A stretch of 64,000 bases of DNA, taken from Bacteroidales bacterium. Its GTDB lineage: Bacteria; Bacteroidota; Bacteroidia; Bacteroidales; UBA932. The position numbers were made by a program, and so were the translations under genes. The stretch lies in the NCBI GenBank assembly GCA_017452265.1, contig JAFTMS010000033.1:18745-82744 (forward strand), given 5' to 3'. How positions within the stretch are numbered: position 1 is the stretch's first letter; each line of letters begins with the position of its first letter. Of this stretch, positions 10,222-19,600 are shown piece after piece. The notes under the pieces are model-generated. The model searched no databases and was not told the origin of the DNA. It worked only from the letters and a program-made list of their open reading frames with translations.

Positions 10222-11319
10222 TTATTCCAGCCAGCCGGCTATGAAAAGGTTTACAATGGGACGAAGCGGTGAGTTTGTCGTGAGAGTTACGATCGTGAGC
10301 GTTTCTCCGACGGGCATGGAGGATGTGTCTACGTGCACTCTGAAGCTCACTTCCTCGCCCGGTCTGGCCACCGGTATATCGCTGTGCGACCAACAACATG
10401 CGTCTGTATTCACTTGATATACACGGAAATCCTGCTGTCCTTCGTTCTTGAAGCTGAATGTCGCGTGCACTTCCTGTCCTCGCTTTATCTTGCCGAAGGA
10501 AAAAGTGCTGTTCTCGAACATCGGACGTGCTCCCTTGGACTTCTCTTCGTGGGTCATGTTGTCGAAATTCTCTTTGGTGAACGCCCATATGCCTATACTG
10601 CTGCTTCCATCCGCATTCTTATATGCCTTTCCGTCCACAAGGGGAGTGGCCCAGTACGTGTTTTTCCCCCAGATGCTTCTGTCTGCAGTCACCGTGAAGG
10701 ACATTTCAGCCGTCTCTCCGGCCGGTATCGGATTTGGGGATACAGATATGTCCAGATGCTCGGAAACATCCTTGAAGGATACTCTGACCGGCTTCTGGGA
10801 CAGATTCGCGACCATTACCGATTCGCTCTTCCGGCCGCCCTGCTCAAGATTGCCGCATTTGATGAGAGCTTCCTTCAGTCCAAGGCCGCCGTAGCTGACG
10901 GGATACATTTCTGCGAGAGGTTTCTTTTCGCTCATGGAAACGCCTCGCAGCTTCAGGATCACCGGCTTCTTCACGTCAGAAAAATATACAGTAAGGCTTT
11001 TGTCGAAAGGATACGGTCCCTCGTCATTTGAATATGTGGCCGAAATCTTTCCCGTCTTGCCTGGGAGGATGGGTTCGCGTGTCCATTTCACGTCCGTGCA
11101 GCCGCATGTAGTGGTGACATTGTATATAAGTGCAGGCTTCGAACCGGTGTTTGTCACCGTGAATGTACATGAAACGGGGCCGCTGTCCAGCATTATATCC
11201 CCGAAGTTATGCACCATACGGTCTATCTCAAGCCCGTCACCGATCTTTTCCTGAGCTGCAATGGAGCCGGATAAGACCGTCAGCAGGAAAGCCGTCAAAA
11301 GAACTCTTATATTATACAT
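10222..11319 (-). CDS. Exported DUF1573 domain protein
   Basis: 365 aa. A signal peptide (about residues 1-22) is followed by ASH/MSP-like beta-sandwich domains of the DUF1573 type (HNFGDIMLDSGPVSCTFTVTNTG; a second copy later, FSFGKIKRGQEVHATFSFKN). These are common exported proteins in Bacteroidetes with no settled function. It is the first gene of a run with the transporter and catalase. A TATCTTTG box lies 28-36 bp upstream. Confidence 0.8.
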   Translation of the reverse strand: MYNIRVLLTAFLLTVLSGSIAAQEKIGDGLEIDRMVHNFGDIMLDSGPVSCTFTVTNTGSKPALIYNVTTTCGCTDVKWTREPILPGKTGKISATYSNDEGPYPFDKSLTVYFSDVKKPVILKLRGVSMSEKKPLAEMYPVSYGGLGLKEALIKCGNLEQGGRKSESVMVANLSQKPVRVSFKDVSEHLDISVSPNPIPAGETAEMSFTVTADRSIWGKNTYWATPLVDGKAYKNADGSSSIGIWAFTKENFDNMTHEEKSKGARPMFENSTFSFGKIKRGQEVHATFSFKNEGQQDFRVYQVNTDACCWSHSDIPVARPGEEVSFRVHVDTSSMPVGETLTIVTLTTNSPLRPIVNLFIAGWLE

Positions 11320-11347
11320 AATGGTCTGAATCTTTTAATTGCAGACA

Positions 11348-11355
11348 CAAAGATA
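11348..11355 (-). promoter_or_regulatory. TATCTTTG -7 box of the DUF1573 gene
   Basis: Minus-strand TATCTTTGTG, 28 bases before the ATG; no convincing -33 TTG. Confidence 0.5.
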
Positions 11356-11390
11356 ACACAAAACATCCGATAAAACATTCGACGGGTGGT

Positions 11391-11419
11391 TTGATTATTG
11401 AAAATATTGACTAAATTTG
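11391..11419 (+). promoter_or_regulatory. Promoter of the ferredoxin gene
   Basis: TTG at 11391-11393, 18-base spacer, TAAATTTG at 11412-11419; about 45 bases upstream of the ferredoxin ATG. Confidence 0.6.
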
Positions 11420-11463
11420 CCACGCAAAACATAATGGCAACTTAACTTTAAAAGGATAAAGAA

Positions 11464-11634
11464 ATGGCTTACAGAATTACAGAAGACTGCGCAGCTTGCG
11501 GTACTTGCATGGGTGAGTGCCCTACAGGCTCGATTTCAGAGGGCGACATCTACAAGATCGACCCTAACACATGCATTGACTGCGGCGCTTGCGCTGACGC
11601 TTGCCCTATGGGTGCAATCGTACCGGGCGAATAA
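11464..11634 (+). CDS. 2[4Fe-4S] ferredoxin
   Basis: 56 aa clostridial-type ferredoxin with two CxxCxxCxxxC clusters: Cys9/12/15/19 (CAACGTCMGEC) and Cys37/40/43/47 (CIDCGACADAC). Likely the electron carrier for the pyruvate:ferredoxin oxidoreductase encoded at 16.6-20.1 kb. The start follows an AAAAGGATAAAG purine stretch, and the gene has its own promoter and a strong terminator, so it is a monocistronic, probably highly expressed unit. Confidence 0.96.
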   Translation: MAYRITEDCAACGTCMGECPTGSISEGDIYKIDPNTCIDCGACADACPMGAIVPGE

Positions 11635-11655
11635 TCTTTGCATAAAGCAACAGAT

Positions 11656-11702
11656 GGGAGTGACTAAAAAGTCTTATTGACTGATTAGTCACTCCCTTTT
11701 TA
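11656..11702 (+). terminator. Rho-independent terminator of the ferredoxin gene
   Basis: 12-bp perfect stem GGGAGTGACTAA / TTAGTCACTCCC (11656-11667 and 11685-11696) followed by TTTTTATTT. Confidence 0.9.
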
Positions 11703-11734
11703 TTTATATTTTACCTCCTGTGTAATATAAAAAT

Positions 11735-11834
11735 CTTAACTTTCGCAAATGCGAAAGACCTTGTATTTCGACCTTGGTCGAGGTTGGTCGCGAGCGATAA
11801 GCAAACAGCCCAGTGGGCTTTTGCAGCGAGCAGC
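11735..11834 (+). repeat. Dispersed structured repeat, copy 1
   Basis: About 100 bp shared with 63691-63810. Both copies start CTTAACT, carry a CTTTCGC...GCGAAAG-type hairpin, then GAGCGATAAGCAAACAG and TTTTGCAGCGAGCAGC. The core hairpin (11801-11824) has inner stem AGCCC/GGGCT; the other copy has AGTCC/GGACT, a compensatory change. It lies in the 393-bp gap between convergent ferredoxin and M16 peptidase genes, which otherwise holds only terminators and a 10-bp inverted repeat (GTTTCGCAAG / CTTGCGAAAC). Confidence 0.7.
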
Positions 11835-11967
11835 TTCCCGAGGAAAGGGATTTAGGGATAGGGACACGTAGACAAAGAAAGTGCGGTGGGGAAAAGTTTC
11901 GCAAGCTTCACCAACTTTCAGATTAAGAATAACTTACACTTGCGAAACTTGAGTAAAAATGAAAAGA

Positions 11968-12004
11968 GGCTGACCTCAAAGTCAATTTGACTTTTTAGTC
12001 AGCC
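11968..12004 (-). terminator. Terminator of the M16 peptidase gene
   Basis: GGCTGAC / GTCAGCC outer stem with inner AAAGTCAA / TTGACTTT; on the minus strand it is followed by TCTTTTCATTTTT. Confidence 0.7.
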
Positions 12005-12027
12005 TTATTCAAGATATGTAATAATGA

Positions 12028-14823
12028 TTATTCTTCAGGGAATGATGTGAGGTTGATTACATTGCCCTGTGACAGAATTTCCTGAAGGGCAGCCTTGACA
12101 TCCTCTGCAGTGAGTGAATTTACGGCAGCTTCATGCTCCGCATTACGGTCGATGCCGTACTGATACCATGTCTGTAGGCATCCGAGCCAGTAGCTGTTGT
12201 TGATACGTGACTCAGGGATGTTCTTCTTCATATTCTCGATAGCCATGTTGAAATGCTCTGTCGTAGGGCCGTTTTCAGCAAGTTCCTTGAGCCCCTTGAC
12301 TGCAAGTGCGCTGAGCTTTTCCACAGACTCAGGGTTCGTGTTGAAGTAGACCTGTGCGATAAGACGCTCCTCAGGATTCCTCTGTGCAACGATGGATGTG
12401 CCGACGCCGTATGTGCCTCCCTCATCCTCACGGATCGTCTTAGTGTAGATCATGTCGAGGATATAGTTTGCGGCGTCAAGGGCAACGCTCTTCTTTGTGT
12501 CCACCGGAGTGTAGGCGGTGTAGAGCTGGAGCACTGTAGACTTAGGAGCCTCCATCTTGAGCTTCACGGTCTCGTTCACCTCACCCTTTGCGAAGGAGAT
12601 GATGTTCTCCTTGTTCACCTCAGTAGCCTTCTTGCCCTTAGGAAGAGCACCGATGTACTTCTCGACAAGAGGCTTGAGTGTCGCAAGGTCCACGTTTCCG
12701 ACGATAGTCACTGTCGCACCTGCGGCATCCTTGAAGAGTTCACGGTATACACGCTCGATAGTAGCAAGATCAGCCTTTGCAAGAGTCTCATCAGTGAGAT
12801 CGACAACACGCGGATTGCCACCGTAGAGAACCTTGCTCATTTCGATAGAGAACTGGAAATCCGGATCGGACTTGAGGTTCGGGAGAAGAGCGTTGATCTG
12901 GTTGATGCCGGTCATGTACTCGCTCTCGTCGAAGCGTGGGGCCGTGAAGTAGAGATATGCAATCTGGAGTGCAGTTTCAATATCCTTAGGCGTACTCTGT
13001 CCGCTCACTCCATGACGTGTGCTGCCGATGTAAGGCTCGACGGCAAGCGACTTTCCTGCAAGCATCTTAGGCACGGTCTTGCCTGCGAACTTCGATATAC
13101 CTGAATTCTGGAGGTAGAGTCCCCAGATGTTGTCCTCGAATGACGGCATGTCTTCGGTAGCGATGAGTGTCTTTCCTCCCTCCTTGGAGATATTGAAGAG
13201 AATCTGATCCTTCTTGTGCTGTGTCGGAAGCACGACTACCTTCACACCGTTCTTGAGAGTCCACTCTGTCGCTCCGTAGATGCTCTGCGACTCCTTCGTC
13301 ACCTTCGAACCCTTGAGCTTGCCGCTGATGAAAGGCTCGTTTACGCTTTCCTCGACATTAGCCTGGATTTCAGCAGTCTTTGCAGCTTCAAGGACACCCC
13401 TGATCTCCTGCTCTGTAGGGATTATCGAACCCTCCTTTGACGGGCCGTAGTAGATTACTACGAGGTTCTCGTCGGTGATGAGCTCGGCAGCAAGCTGGTT
13501 GAGCAACTGGGCGTTGAACTGACTGGTAATCATCTGTACAAGCTGAAGGGCAGTCTCCGGCTCAAGATAAGGCTCGTTGTCGTAGAAATTGTTGAGCAGA
13601 GGCTGCACGAAGTCGCTGTTCTTACGCGTAGAAGCTGCCTCGACCGCCTTTTCGTATCTGTTTATGATGTTGTCGGTGGCACGCTGTACCTCGCTGTCAT
13701 TGAAGCCGAACCTCTTCATCTTCTCGATTTCCGTCATGAATGCTTCGAGTGCATTGACTGTCTCGCCTTCCTTGAACATCACCTGTCCGTTCAGGGCGTC
13801 GCATTCGTCGCAGATAGGGTAGAAGTACAGACCGGCCTGGATGAAAGGAGATGTCGGATCGGAAGCGATGTCAGTGAATCTCTCGTCCATGATCTGCTCC
13901 ACATATTCCTTGATGAGGTTTGTCATGAAGCCCACGTCGGTGCTGTTGTACTCTTCCGGCATAGGTTCGCTCTTCCATGCAAGTTCCACATATGAATACT
14001 GGGCCTCAGGGTCTGTGACTATGCCGACAATCGGCTCTGCATTGTCCGCAATCTTCACGACAGGCTTGTCGTTAGGAGTCGTAGGCACAGGAATCTCGCT
14101 GAAGAGAGTCTTGATCTTTGCCTCCACTGCGTCAACGTCGATGTCTCCAACTACGATTACTGCCTGATTGTCAGGCCTGTACCACTTCTCGTGGAAGTCC
14201 GTAAGACTCTTGTATTCAAAGTTTGCAAGCTGATCGTAGCTTCCGATGAGGGTGCGCTTTGCATATGGAGTGTCCCCGAAATAGTATTGACGTGCCGCCA
14301 TGTACATCCTCCAGTCCGCTCCGTCCCTTGAACGCTTTTCCTCTGTGATGACACCGCGCTCCGCATCGATTTCAGCAGGATCGCATGTCACGAAGCCTGA
14401 CCAGTCGTGAAGAACGAGAAGGCATGAGTCCACGATGCTCTCCCTTACGACAGGGATGTTGTTCAGCATGTACTGGGTTACCTCGAAGCCTGTAGATGCG
14501 TTGATGTTGCGGCCGAACTCGGCGCCGATGCTCTGGAGATACTCCAGCATCGATTTGCCCGGGAAGTTCTTCGTGCCATTGAAGCACATGTGCTCGAAGA
14601 AGTGGGCGAGACCGTCCTGATGGTCTTCCTCCTGATGCGCTCCTGCGTTTGTGGCAAGCCAGAATTCAGCCCTCTGTGCAGGCTGCTCGTTGTGGCGGAT
14701 GTAGTATGTCAGTCCGTTCTCAAGCTTTCCCACCCTTACGGCAGGGTCGTTTGGAAGCGGTGTCTGACCGAATGCAACCGCAGCGGCAAAGATAGCCGCG
14801 ATGAAAGTAAAGATTCTTTTCAT
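12028..14823 (-). CDS. M16 family zinc metallopeptidase, exported
   Basis: 931 aa pitrilysin/insulinase-type peptidase. Signal peptide about 1-19. The inverted zinc motif HFFEH (His74, Glu77, His78) lies in GLAHFFEHMCFNG, and the downstream zinc Glu lies in the region around EIDAERGVITEEKRS. The length fits the two-repeat, about 930-residue Bacteroidetes family whose C-terminal half is non-catalytic. It degrades peptides in the periplasm or at the envelope. It is divergent from a LysR-type gene, with promoter boxes 13 bases apart, so that regulator may control it. Confidence 0.94.
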   Translation of the reverse strand: MKRIFTFIAAIFAAAVAFGQTPLPNDPAVRVGKLENGLTYYIRHNEQPAQRAEFWLATNAGAHQEEDHQDGLAHFFEHMCFNGTKNFPGKSMLEYLQSIGAEFGRNINASTGFEVTQYMLNNIPVVRESIVDSCLLVLHDWSGFVTCDPAEIDAERGVITEEKRSRDGADWRMYMAARQYYFGDTPYAKRTLIGSYDQLANFEYKSLTDFHEKWYRPDNQAVIVVGDIDVDAVEAKIKTLFSEIPVPTTPNDKPVVKIADNAEPIVGIVTDPEAQYSYVELAWKSEPMPEEYNSTDVGFMTNLIKEYVEQIMDERFTDIASDPTSPFIQAGLYFYPICDECDALNGQVMFKEGETVNALEAFMTEIEKMKRFGFNDSEVQRATDNIINRYEKAVEAASTRKNSDFVQPLLNNFYDNEPYLEPETALQLVQMITSQFNAQLLNQLAAELITDENLVVIYYGPSKEGSIIPTEQEIRGVLEAAKTAEIQANVEESVNEPFISGKLKGSKVTKESQSIYGATEWTLKNGVKVVVLPTQHKKDQILFNISKEGGKTLIATEDMPSFEDNIWGLYLQNSGISKFAGKTVPKMLAGKSLAVEPYIGSTRHGVSGQSTPKDIETALQIAYLYFTAPRFDESEYMTGINQINALLPNLKSDPDFQFSIEMSKVLYGGNPRVVDLTDETLAKADLATIERVYRELFKDAAGATVTIVGNVDLATLKPLVEKYIGALPKGKKATEVNKENIISFAKGEVNETVKLKMEAPKSTVLQLYTAYTPVDTKKSVALDAANYILDMIYTKTIREDEGGTYGVGTSIVAQRNPEERLIAQVYFNTNPESVEKLSALAVKGLKELAENGPTTEHFNMAIENMKKNIPESRINNSYWLGCLQTWYQYGIDRNAEHEAAVNSLTAEDVKAALQEILSQGNVINLTSFPEE

Positions 14824-14893
14824 GCTTTATTGGATTATGTTAATTCGTTTTCGTCTTTGTTTACCATAAGACGCACTTTTGCGCCTAAAGCTG

Positions 14894-14901
14894 CAAAGGT
14901 A
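14894..14901 (-). promoter_or_regulatory. TACCTTTG -7 box of the M16 peptidase gene
   Basis: Minus-strand TACCTTTGC, about 70 bases upstream of the M16 ATG, back to back with the LysR promoter. Confidence 0.55.
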
Positions 14902-14913
14902 ATGAAAAAATTG

Positions 14914-14921
14914 TATCTTTG
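14914..14921 (+). promoter_or_regulatory. TATCTTTG -7 box of the LysR gene
   Basis: Ends 4 bases before ATG 14926, which argues for a leaderless transcript and against the upstream in-frame ATG at 14902. Confidence 0.5.
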
Positions 14922-14925
14922 CCTC

Positions 14926-15540
14926 ATGTTTGAGGATTCAAGACTTAATATATTTGTCGCCGTGGCGAAGGAAGGCAGTTTCACAAAGGCTGCCGCTTCG
15001 CTCGGGATATCCCAGCCTTCCGTCAGTCAGAATGTCGCTGACATAGAGAAGGCGACGGGCATGAGGCTTTTCGAAAGGAGGAGGGGAGAGGTTGTGCTGA
15101 CACCTCAGGGGGAGATATTCATGAAATACGCTGCTGAAATCCTCGGTTCATATGCCCGGACGGAAAGAACTTTCACGAAAACGTCGCCGGCCACAGTGAG
15201 GATCTCTGCTTCTGAAGAAATATATACCTATATAATAGGGCCTGTCCTTGACGATTTCATGAAACTGCATCCGGAAGTGCTCTTCGAACGCTGTCTGTGG
15301 GATGATGCGGACTTGAGGCTTCAACTGGCTCCTTCCGCGAAGTCTCCTTTCGAAATACGTGAAGACTGCATCGCAAAGATCAGGATGGCGCTGAGTCCGG
15401 CACCAAAGGAAATGGGTGACTTTTCAACCACCCATGAAACTGTTTCCTATTTCGACCTTCTGTTCCAGCCCTCGCAGTCCTTCTCCTGCACAAGACTCTG
15501 TCGCCTCATCGAGGAATTCTTCGTTTCAGCTATTTCCTGA
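14926..15540 (+). CDS. Short LysR-type transcriptional regulator
   Basis: The N-terminal winged helix-turn-helix is typical of LysR (VAVAKEGSFTKAAASLGISQ, then SVSQNVADIEKATGMRLFER). The protein is 204 aa, about 100 shorter than a full LysR: only part of the effector-binding domain remains (RISASEEIYTYIIGPVLDDF). Short LysR forms do occur in Bacteroidales, so it need not be broken. It is divergent from the M16 peptidase gene, and its stop overlaps the convergent esterase stop by 11 bp. Confidence 0.85.
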   Translation: MFEDSRLNIFVAVAKEGSFTKAAASLGISQPSVSQNVADIEKATGMRLFERRRGEVVLTPQGEIFMKYAAEILGSYARTERTFTKTSPATVRISASEEIYTYIIGPVLDDFMKLHPEVLFERCLWDDADLRLQLAPSAKSPFEIREDCIAKIRMALSPAPKEMGDFSTTHETVSYFDLLFQPSQSFSCTRLCRLIEEFFVSAIS

Positions 15541-16549
15541 GGTCTTTGAGCCAGCGCTCGAGCGAAGCCTCGAATTGAGGACGTGCATATGAAAACACGT
15601 CATTGCCCTTTCCTTTGAACTTTTCCGACGAGAAGCCCCAGCCGTGTCCGCCCTTAGGGAAGATGTGCATCTCCACCGGAACCTTGCAGTCGAGAAGCCT
15701 CATGTAATAGTTGATGCTGTTTGCAACCGGGACGACTGTGTCGTCGGTGCAGTGAGCAATGAATGACGTCGGCGTGTTTTCTGTGATCTGGTTCTGGAGG
15801 GTGTAATGCTTAAGCAGTTCAGCATGCTTGTTCTGTGCTGCTTCGTATTCCGTCACCTTCACGTCCTTGTCGTTCCATATTTCATCCTTTCCGATCAGTC
15901 TGCTTCTTGTGCCTTCATGAGTGATGCCATGCTCAAGTGAGATCACCGGATATATGAGGATTGAGAAGTCCGGCCTTGTGACGTCATCGACATACAGGTT
16001 CGTGGCACTTGCGGCAAGATGTCCTCCTGCGGAGAATCCCATCACGCCGATCTGGTCCACTCCCCATTCCTGCGCATGTGCACGGCAGTAGCGTAAAGCG
16101 TTCTGGACGTCTGCAAGAGGCACTTCCCAATGGCCGTTCGGAAGCCTGTACTTCACCACGCATACGGTTATGCCTTTGCTGAGGAACCAGTCGGCGACAT
16201 ATGTTCCTTCATTGTATGACGATACGATTCCGTATCCGCCGCCGGGACATACTATCACCATCTGACCGTTGGGCTTCTTAGGGAAATAGAGGTCGCATCT
16301 GGCAAGGTCAGAGATGTTTCCGAGGTTTCCGTTTGCCGGCAGTGTCTCCGAGCCTGCAAGACCGTTTGCCTCTGTCATTTCAAATCCTGCGTAAATGATT
16401 TTTTCTCCATATACGGCATCGATGTTTCCGTCGAAACTGTCAGAATAAAGGAGTACGGTTTCGTCCGGACGGAGCTTCGTGTTCGGCTGTGCGTATGCCG
16501 ATGATACTGCCATTACCAGGGCTGCAAATATGCTTGCTGTACGTTTCAT
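15530..16549 (-). CDS. Secreted alpha/beta hydrolase (acetyl-xylan-esterase-like)
   Basis: 339 aa with an N-terminal signal peptide (about 1-20). Oxyanion-region motif CPGGGYG, nucleophile Ser in GVMGFSAGGHLA, Asp in CTDDTVVP, and His in PKGGHGWG. This resembles the BD-FAE/Axe family that deacetylates plant polysaccharides or other esters. Substrate is not determined; no PUL genes lie beside it. Confidence 0.85.
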   Translation of the reverse strand: MKRTASIFAALVMAVSSAYAQPNTKLRPDETVLLYSDSFDGNIDAVYGEKIIYAGFEMTEANGLAGSETLPANGNLGNISDLARCDLYFPKKPNGQMVIVCPGGGYGIVSSYNEGTYVADWFLSKGITVCVVKYRLPNGHWEVPLADVQNALRYCRAHAQEWGVDQIGVMGFSAGGHLAASATNLYVDDVTRPDFSILIYPVISLEHGITHEGTRSRLIGKDEIWNDKDVKVTEYEAAQNKHAELLKHYTLQNQITENTPTSFIAHCTDDTVVPVANSINYYMRLLDCKVPVEMHIFPKGGHGWGFSSEKFKGKGNDVFSYARPQFEASLERWLKDLRK

Positions 16550-16566
16550 GTCTGTTCATATTAAGG

Positions 16567-16593
16567 AAAAGCCCCGTTTGATGCGGGGCTTTT
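16567..16593 (-). terminator. Terminator of nifJ
   Basis: AAAAGCCCCG / CGGGGCTTTT stem with a 7-base loop; symmetrical, but it lies 11 bp downstream of the nifJ stop. Confidence 0.9.
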
Positions 16594-16604
16594 CGTATGG
16601 TTGA

Positions 16605-19600
16605 TTACTGAGCTGCAAGTCTCTTGTAGGTTTCGAGACGTACCTTTGCGAATTCCTCTGTCTTCTGGAGAAGTTCGTCGGCGCTCTCCGGGAACATCTT
16701 GTAGAGGGATGCGAAACGTACCTCGCCTTTGAGGAAGTCCTGGAACTTGCTCCAGTCTGGCTCCTTGCTGTCGAGAGTGAAAGGATTCTTTCCTGTACCC
16801 TCAAGAGCAGGATTGTACCTGTAGAGGTGCCAGTATCCGCACTCGACTGCGAGCTTCTCCTCCTTCTGGCTGAGTCCCATGCCGGCCTTGAGACCGTGGT
16901 TGATACATGGAGCGTAGCAGATCACGAGTGACGGTCCGTCGTATGCCTCAGCCTCCTTGATAGCGTTGAAGTACTGTGCCGGTGATGCACCCATCGCCAC
17001 CTGTGCGACGTATACATATCCGTAGCTCATCGCCATCATTCCGAGATCCTTCTTGCGAACCCTCTTTCCTGAGGCTGCGAACTTCGCGATCGCACCTGCA
17101 GGAGTTGCCTTTGATGACTGTCCGCCGGTATTTGAATATACCTCAGTGTCGAGAACGAGGATGTTTACATTCTCACCTGAAGCGAGCACGTGGTCGAGTC
17201 CGCCGTATCCGATGTCGTATGAAGCACCGTCACCGCCGATGATCCACTGGCTGCGTGCCGGGATGAACGTCTTGTACTCCACAAGGCCCTTGCAGACGTC
17301 GCATCCGCATGCCTCGCAGAGAGGAATGAGCTGGTCTGCAACCTCGCGTGTAACCTTTGCGTCGTTCTTGTTCTCAAGCCACTTTGTGAAGAGGGCCTTC
17401 ATTTCGTCTGTGCAGCAGCTGCAGCTTAGTCCCTGCTCCATGAGCTTCGCAACCGTCATTCTTGCCCTGTCTGAACCGAGCTTCATACCGAGACCGAACT
17501 CGCAGAAGTCCTCGAAGAGTGAGTTTGCCCATGCAGGTCCGTGTCCGTTTGCGTCTGTGCAGTAAGGAGCTGCCGGGAATGATGCACCGTAGATAGAAGA
17601 GCATCCTGTTGCGTTGGCAATCATCATGTGGTCACCGAAGAGCTGTGTGATGGTCTTGATGTATGGTGTCTCACCGCAGCCTGCACATGCTCCCGAGTAC
17701 TCGAAGAGAGGCTGTGCGAACTGAGCGTTCTTGATGTTTCCTGTCTTAGGCTGCACGTTGTCCTTGTAGCCGATGTGCGAGTGGAGCCAGTCGAAGTTCT
17801 TCTGCTCTTCCTCCTGCGTGCCGAGAGGCTTCATCACGAGAGCCTTCTCCTTTGAAGGACAGACGTCGGCACAGTTGCCGCAGCCTGTACAGTCGAGGAC
17901 AGATACGCTGATGCCGAACTTGTACTCCTTGAATACGGCCTTGCCCTGCTGGAGCTTTACACCCTCAGGTGCGTTTGCCGCCTCTTCTTCAGTAAGGAGG
18001 AACGGACGGATTGCAGCGTGAGGGCAGACGAATGCACAGTTGTTGCACTGGATACAGTTCTCAGCCTGCCACTCAGGAACCTTCACTGCCACACCGCGCT
18101 TCTCATAAGCTGTTGTGCCTGCCGGGATTGTTCCGTCTGCCTGATCCTTGAATGCGCTTACAGGAAGAGTGTCGCCGCACTGTGCGTTCACGGCATCTGC
18201 GATGTTCTTCACGAATTCAGGAGCAAGACGGTCTTTGTTAGGGTTCTCGAACTTCGCTGTGATGTTCTTCCAGTCGGCAGGAATCTCCACCTTGGTGTAC
18301 TCACCGCCTCTGTCGACGGCAGCGTAGTTCATGTTCACGATGTGCTCACCCTTCTTGCCGTAGCTCTTCACGATGGCCTTCTTCATGTATGCCACAGCCT
18401 CCTCGTAAGGGATGATGCCAGTGATCTTGAAGAATGCAGACTGGAGGATTGTGTTTGTACGTCCGCCGAGTCCGATCTCAGCAGCGATCTTTGTCGCGTT
18501 GATGATATAGAGGGTGATGTTCTTCTTTCCGATGATTGCCTTGCAGTGGTCAGGAATTCTCTTGAGGGTTTCTTCCTCATCCCAGAGACTGTTGAGAAGG
18601 AGAGTGCCGTTCTCCTTGATGCCCTTGAGCACGTCATACTTTGTGAGGTATGAAGGCACATGGCAGGCAACGAAATCAGGAGTACCTACGAGGTAAGGAG
18701 CCTTGATAGGGGCGTCGCCGAAACGCAGGTGAGAGCAGGTGTATCCGCCTGACTTCTTTGAGTCGTAGTCGAAATATGCCTGGCAGTACTTAGGAGTATG
18801 CTCACCGATGATCTTGATGGTGTTCTTGTTGGCTCCGACCGTACCGTCCGAACCGAGACCGTAGAACTTGCACTCTGTTGTGCCCGGCTTCACGATAGAG
18901 AACTCTTCCTTCTGAGGGAGGGACTTGAATGTGACATCGTCCACGATGCCGAGCGTGAATCCGTCCTTAGGCTCTGCGAGCTCGAGGTTTTCGTATACTG
19001 AAACAATCTGTGCCGGAGTCGTGTCCTTTGATGAGAGACCATAACGGCCGCCTACTACGAGCGGTGCGTTCTCCGCGCCCTGGAAGAGGGCCTTGATGTC
19101 GAGGTAGAGAGGCTCTGCAAGTGCGCCCGGCTCCTTTGTCCTGTCGAGGACGGCGATCCTCTTCACGCTCTTCGGGAGGGCCTTCATGAAATACTTCGCT
19201 GAGAAAGGCCTGTAAAGACGTACGATCATGACGCCGACCTTCTTTCCCTGTGATGCGAGGTAGTCGATTGTCTCCTTGATTGTCTCGGTCACTGAGCCCA
19301 TTGCGATGATGATGTTCTCTGCCTCAGGATCTCCGTAGTAGTCGAAAGGACGATACTCGCGGCCTGTAAGCTCGCTGATCTCGCCCATGTAGCGTGCCAC
19401 TACGTCAGGAACTGCATCGTAATACTGGTTGCATGCTTCGCGTGCCTGGAAATACACGTCGCTGTTCTGTGCAGTGCCTCGTGTCACAGGAGCGTCCGGT
19501 GAAAGCGCCTTTGCGCGGAACTTTGCGAGTGACTTGGTGCTTACCATTCCCTTGAGAGCCTCCTCGTCGATAAGCTCGATCTTCTGGATCTCGTGTGAAG

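Noticed and set aside
11704-11904. 66-residue minus-strand ORF in the ferredoxin-M16 gap
   Set aside because: It lies within the dispersed repeat and terminator region and has no ribosome-binding site or protein-like composition.
14590-14925. N-terminal extension of the LysR ORF
   Set aside because: The extension is antisense to the M16 peptidase gene and crosses the divergent promoter boxes; the HTH begins at 14926.
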